64,000 nucleotides of DNA from Myoxocephalus aenaeus (lineage: Eukaryota > Chordata > Actinopteri > Perciformes > Cottidae), in assembly GCA_038501785.1 (NCBI GenBank), contig JBAMJR010000065.1, positions 5,592,501 through 5,656,500 of the forward strand. The letters are read 5' to 3'. Below are positions 59,640 to 64,000 of this stretch, piece after piece. A program made the translations under genes and the position numbers. Every line of letters starts with the position of its first letter. The stretch's first letter is position 1. The notes under the pieces were generated by a model. It ran no database searches. It saw only the letters and a program-made list of their open reading frames with translations, and had not been told where the DNA came from.

Positions 59640-59830
59640 GATTGAGAAACTGATAGTTTGGAGGGATTGTTTGGTTTGACATACTTGGAAATATGTTTAT
59701 TCACACAGTATGCATAGCATGGAAACAGGTGGACGCAGCTAGCCTGGTTCTGTCAGCCTATTGGCACGCTTGAAGCGCACTAGCTAACATCTTACATATT
59801 GTTCTAAATAACACATTTGTTTCCCCTGCT
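59640..59830 (+). repeat. Family C SINE-like repeat, copy 2
   Basis: Diverged relative of 12630-12835: gcatagcatggaaacagg, agctagcctggttctgtc and cactagctaacatcttacat-type blocks in the expected order. Confidence 0.45.
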
Positions 59831-62169
59831 TCCATTTTGGAGATTCATATTTAGTTAATACCATCCATTACCGTGGTAAATTGTGTAAAAATGCACTTGT
59901 CCTTCATCAGAAATCAAAATCAATCTTACTCCAGTCACACATTAGCCCTTTATCTTCACGAGGTAATTCTGGTCTTGACATCATTTCGCTTCTTCTTTGC
60001 TACCTGCTTGTTAAAAAAAAAAGAAGAGAAAGTTTTGTTGGTTCATTTCGATTCTGTCAGATCCATTTTGCACTAAAACCTTCACCAAAAAAGAGAGTAT
60101 GTTTTAAGACTAAGAAATGTGAAAGTTCAAAACCAAGTTTTTGTACTTTTTACAACAAAAAAGGAATAGATAAGACATTTTGTGCAGTCACAGTTTGTAT
60201 TGAGCTTAAGCAGCCTTTATCGTACCAGAGTGTGAGCTGAATGCGTTATATCCATGATGAATGTCTGTTGCAGAACAAATAAAACCCAAAACCTGATGGA
60301 ATATGCCGTGTTGTAGTTTAACGTCAGTTTCTACCACTAAATATTCCTCGGGCAGCTTGTGACAGTTTCAGTGTTTAAAAACCCGCTTTGGTGAAACGAT
60401 TGGAGTGTGCAAATAGCGAGGAGTGTAGCTGTCAGACCTGGGGCTGATGATGGGACGTGATGACCTGGTACGGGGAGGCGGGGTTTGAAATGGTGGGCTC
60501 GCATGGTTTGACGCCGGGGATCACGTCTGGAGCGAGGAAACAGGAGCGGCGAGGTGGAGAGGTCAGCGTTCGATAGCATTAGATGCGATGTGGCACACTG
60601 CGGTTTTGTGTTGAACACGGCAGAGGGCAGCGGGGACCTCGCGGGAGAACAGACGTTAGCCCCTGATTGACAAGGCTGCAAGCTTTAACAAACATAGGCT
60701 GCTATGAAACCAGGGCAAAACAGGGACGGCGGAGAACCAGAGGTCAAATGTGCTCAGTGGAATGCTAAGGATGGACAGGCTTCTCGTCTCTGACTTAATT
60801 AGGACCCTCAGGATCCTGGTTATTATAGCAATGAGATGAGCCTGATGATGATGATCATGATATTAACGCCTCAGTTGCCCAAGTCTCCCCTCCCCCTTCT
60901 ACGTCAACTTGTTGCCCACATCTAAGCCCTGATATCCGCTCAAATCAATTCATGCTCATTTTTGCAAATTGCTGCGATGTCCTGGCGGCCCATTTTGTTC
61001 CATTCCTCTCACAGCGCGCGTGTGGCAGCAGGTGATAGGTTTAAATGGGATTTGCATCTGAAACCAGCAGGAATGGGAGCGTGATTCGTGCGGGGAAGAC
61101 GACATGAAGATTGTAATGGAAGAGAGGGGAGAATAATGGAAGACTGCCTTTGACCTTGAGAGCAGAGCTGAGAGGAGAAAGACGGCAGGCAAGATTGAAA
61201 GAGAGATTTAAAACGATAAAGGTGAGGAGATTAAGGAGGCCACACAATAACGCTGTCTTGTAAACAATAGCTTTCGGGAGACGCCGCAATAATAGGAACG
61301 CACAATATACACATACAATGAGCCTACATCAGACATTTAATGTAGGTCAAGGCCTGTACTAAGTGTTTGAATAGGACGTTTCAAAATTGTGTGAGGAATA
61401 CTTGTTTGAATGATATGCCACAATATCTCTGTAATTATGTTCCACCATTCGTCACATTAAGCCTGACAATTTAATTGGGAACTGAGATTTAAACCAGCCA
61501 TTACTAAATGGTAAATCAAGCAAACAGACCATTGAAAATCTCAAAAATAAGATTAAATTATGTTTTTCCTTTCCAGCATAGACACAAACCGACTTGCTGA
61601 GAGGAAACAGTGCTAAATTATGTATGGCTTAAAATTTTCAATAGGATTGTTGAATATTTGAGTGTAATTTCATCGCTATTTTTATCTCATTTCTACGCAG
61701 AGGAAGTGTTCGGGTCGTATTGCCTCATTGTGTCTGTTATTATGGGACATGTCATGATTACACTGCAGGAACAAATATTAGTGCACGATTTGCACAAGGG
61801 CGAGTTGTGACGGCTTTAGGTTTGGCACACATTAACAAAATGCAAGGAGCAGACAGAAATATGATCCAGGAAGTCCAATTTTAGTGATAAAAAAAGGAAT
61901 TTGAGTGTAAAAAATTATTGAATGATAAAAAAAATAGCACAGTAGTTAATAAACTAAAGCAATCATCTTGTCTTGGACATCAGGACAATCGCAGATATAC
62001 AGTGTTGATGTTACAAAGTAATCTACTACTGTGACTGTATTTATTTGGAAATGCTGGATAACGTCACCTTGCATTGAGCCGGCTGCAACTTTTTTGCCCG
62101 AATGTCTTCTAAGTTGTTGAGATTTTTTCACTCCAAACAGGTGTCGAACGTCACGGTTGCGTTGGTGGA
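59831..62169. other. Unassigned stretch
   Basis: No exon or repeat is recognised. Frames at 59881-60240 (plus) and 60337-60681 (minus) lack domains. Confidence 0.45.
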
Positions 62170-62300
62170 AAAGTCAGTGAGATTGTCAATGTTATAAGGC
62201 TTCATCCTCTGGGGACCACGCATGTCTGTTCAAAGGTTTCGGACAATCCATCCAACAGTTGGCAGGATATTTCAATCTGGACCGAGATGTTGCACTATCC
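62170..62300 (-). repeat. Family E interspersed repeat, copy 2
   Basis: Plus-strand phrases ttcatcctctggggaccacg, catgtctgttcaaag, ggacaatccatccaacagttgg and ggatatttcaatctggacc are the reverse complement of the family at 39335-39490. Confidence 0.55.
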
Positions 62301-62407
62301 TACAGACCAACATTGCCATCCCAAGAGCCACTCATCAGAGAAGGGCAGCAATCTGACAAAAGAAGACCCCTTTTTGGGTCCACTGCTTCCAACTCATAGA
62401 CATTGTG

Positions 62408-62500
62408 AAAAGTGTGCCTTCTTAGGTTTAGGCAACAAACCTACTTGCTTAGGTTTAGGAAAATATCATGGTTGGGGCTAAAGTAAACCCTTTCTGGCAA
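62408..62500 (+). repeat. GGTTTAGG-rich fish repeat, family F copy 2
   Basis: Two aggtttagg units spaced about 29 bp, with acaaacctacttgctt between and aaaatatcatggttggggct after, match a common fish repeat. A minus-strand fragment is at 52500-52570. Confidence 0.5.
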
Positions 62501-64000
62501 ACTTCACCCCTGTTTCAACTTAACAAAGACAACCTGTGACGAGGGTAACAAGTAGACATATATCTTAATTTCAAGAGGGCCTCAAGCCAAAATGTTTGAG
62601 AGCCCCTGCGTGTAAAAGGTCAACTCCAATGTGCTTATCAAGAACGAACCCGAAACCTCAAACTGAAGCTTTTCCCTGCTTTTTTGACGTATCCCTCCTC
62701 TCGCCCTCCAGCCTCATTCTTCTCCGTGACAGCACCGAGACAACGGTGCCTGTGTGTTGGTCAGGATCAGCGGTCAGCTCCTTAATGGGGTCTGTCAAAT
62801 GGTCCCATTACAGAAGGCAAAATTCTACACCGTGTCAACAGTCTGGTTTTCATCCGCGGTCTTCTCAGCCTTCTCACAGACAGGACTAATCAAGACCCAA
62901 TAAAAAGTGTCTCGGGTTGTTTGACTGGGCTGTTTATCTGCTTTTGAAATGTGAAGAAACCCAGAGAAGTCCGTTCCAGTCGTCCATTTCATTATTTTTC
63001 CTCTTTAAAAAAAAAAGTTAAAAGGCTCTTGTGATGGCAGCAAAGCTGGCAACAAATAATACCAGGTGCTCAACGGTCACAATGAGGGGAAAAAAGGAAA
63101 GATTTTGTATTTTATTTTTGTCACAGGCCAAATAGTGTGAGCCACTCCAACAGTGTTTGTTTTCCCCCTGTATTCTCACTGTCGGCGTGGGATGATTGAT
63201 CATACCTTCTTCCAAGGTCTAGCTTGACTCCCTTCAGCTAAATACTGTATCATATTTCTACCCATTGTCTGCCTGTTGCTGGCAGGTGGAATCACTATAT
63301 CTCCTGGTGACTCCTCATGACACCTTCATCACTAAAAACCTCCTCTGTCCTTGGACATTGATTGTACCACAAGCTTAATCTAAACACTATATAGTCCCTG
63401 CCAGAAAACCTTTCAGCCTATTAACGTTTTAGCCCTTTTTTCCTCCTCTTGGCTTTCTCGATCCTTCCATCGCTGACATTGTTTCTCCCTTACGTTGCTC
63501 GGCCCTGCGGTTGGATACAGAAGATTGCTTAAAGCGCAGATGATTATCATAACGGAGGAAGCGCCACAGGGAACTGTGGAGCCACGTTAAATACTCGTGT
63601 TCAACAAAAAAAACTAAAATCACAGCAGCTATAAGCCTTTAAAAGACCCCCAAGTCAGTCATTGAAGACAGAGAAGCAAACAGAGTAAGTGATGGTGGAT
63701 GAGGCTTTTCCTGAGGGAACGTGTCAGTAAATCAGTCACTTAAAAAACAAATAACATCAAACAAGTGCCAATAGCCTTGTCAGCAAAAGTGGCCATCATG
63801 AAGTAATTTTATACACTGTACCTTTATATCTTTCACCTCCTCAATAAATAAGATACGGGGTCGACATTAAATTCGAGAGGAATGCACCTGAGTAATAAAA
63901 ACGGCTGAGTTATGAATCAAAATAGATTCATACAAGGAGGGTGGGAAGAGAAATGTGCAAGCTGGAGGTGCAGACAGATTTAAAATTCACTGTCGCTGTG
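62501..64000. other. Unassigned stretch
   Basis: No exon or repeat recognised. Confidence 0.45.

Noticed and set aside
60337..60681. 114-codon minus-strand frame
   Set aside because: No domain or coding bias.

Overview
This is vertebrate nuclear DNA, and I think it is from a ray-finned fish, probably a percomorph-type teleost. The evidence is the repeat content: LINE 3' tails, small inverted-repeat elements and SINE-like modules that I recognise as common in teleosts, together with long (TA)n, (CA)n and (CT)n microsatellites. Long AT-rich stretches lack open frames. The window reads as a gene desert or as the inside of very large introns. I see no complete host gene, no rRNA, no functional tRNA, no CRISPR and no bacterial-type operon. 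The only host coding segment I am willing to propose is one minus-strand first-exon candidate at 18714-18933. It has an ATG in good context, coding-like codon choice, several cysteines and a GTAAGT donor.

Layout. 0-18 kb: an internally deleted hAT transposon (616-1507) inserted in a TA microsatellite and keeping a BED zinc finger; an unrecognised dispersed repeat (3950-4312); a CpG-rich block (4510-4860); a LINE 3' tail (10860-11155) next to a short inverted-repeat element (11157-11426); SINE-like modules near 12.7 and 17.8 kb. 18-30 kb: the candidate exon; a compound microsatellite (20.4-20.66 kb); an element with perfect 14-bp terminal repeats (23649-24068); a LINE tail followed by a GC-rich fold-back element (25634-25953); an inverted copy of the same LINE tail (27.36 kb); an ancient tandem duplication (28.13 and 28.75 kb). 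31-34 kb: a decayed Tc1 element with about 210-bp inverted repeats, then a hAT element with a perfect 8-bp target duplication. 37-43 kb: a TTAA-bounded MITE, and a minus-strand LINE relic with reverse-transcriptase remnants that is split by a younger hAT element with a perfect target duplication.

45.7-50.8 kb is the most unusual part. A second copy of the unrecognised repeat lies just upstream of a broken endogenous retrovirus. The retrovirus keeps an LTR-like promoter with a duplicated segment and a perfect-arm hairpin, a polyadenylation signal, a strong splice donor, a lysine-tRNA-type primer-binding site, and frameshifted RNase H, integrase and possible env remnants. 51-64 kb holds another hAT element (54052-54492) with a tRNA-like insert, a (CT)n tract, a small inverted-repeat element at 55.8-56.0 kb and second copies of several repeats seen earlier in the window.

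The genes do not work together as a system. The window is a record of successive insertions, and nesting and target duplications give part of the order: LINE before hAT at 39.8-42.4 kb, and microsatellite before hAT at 0.6-1.5 kb. Repeat families were named from remembered sequence similarity, because no database search was possible.
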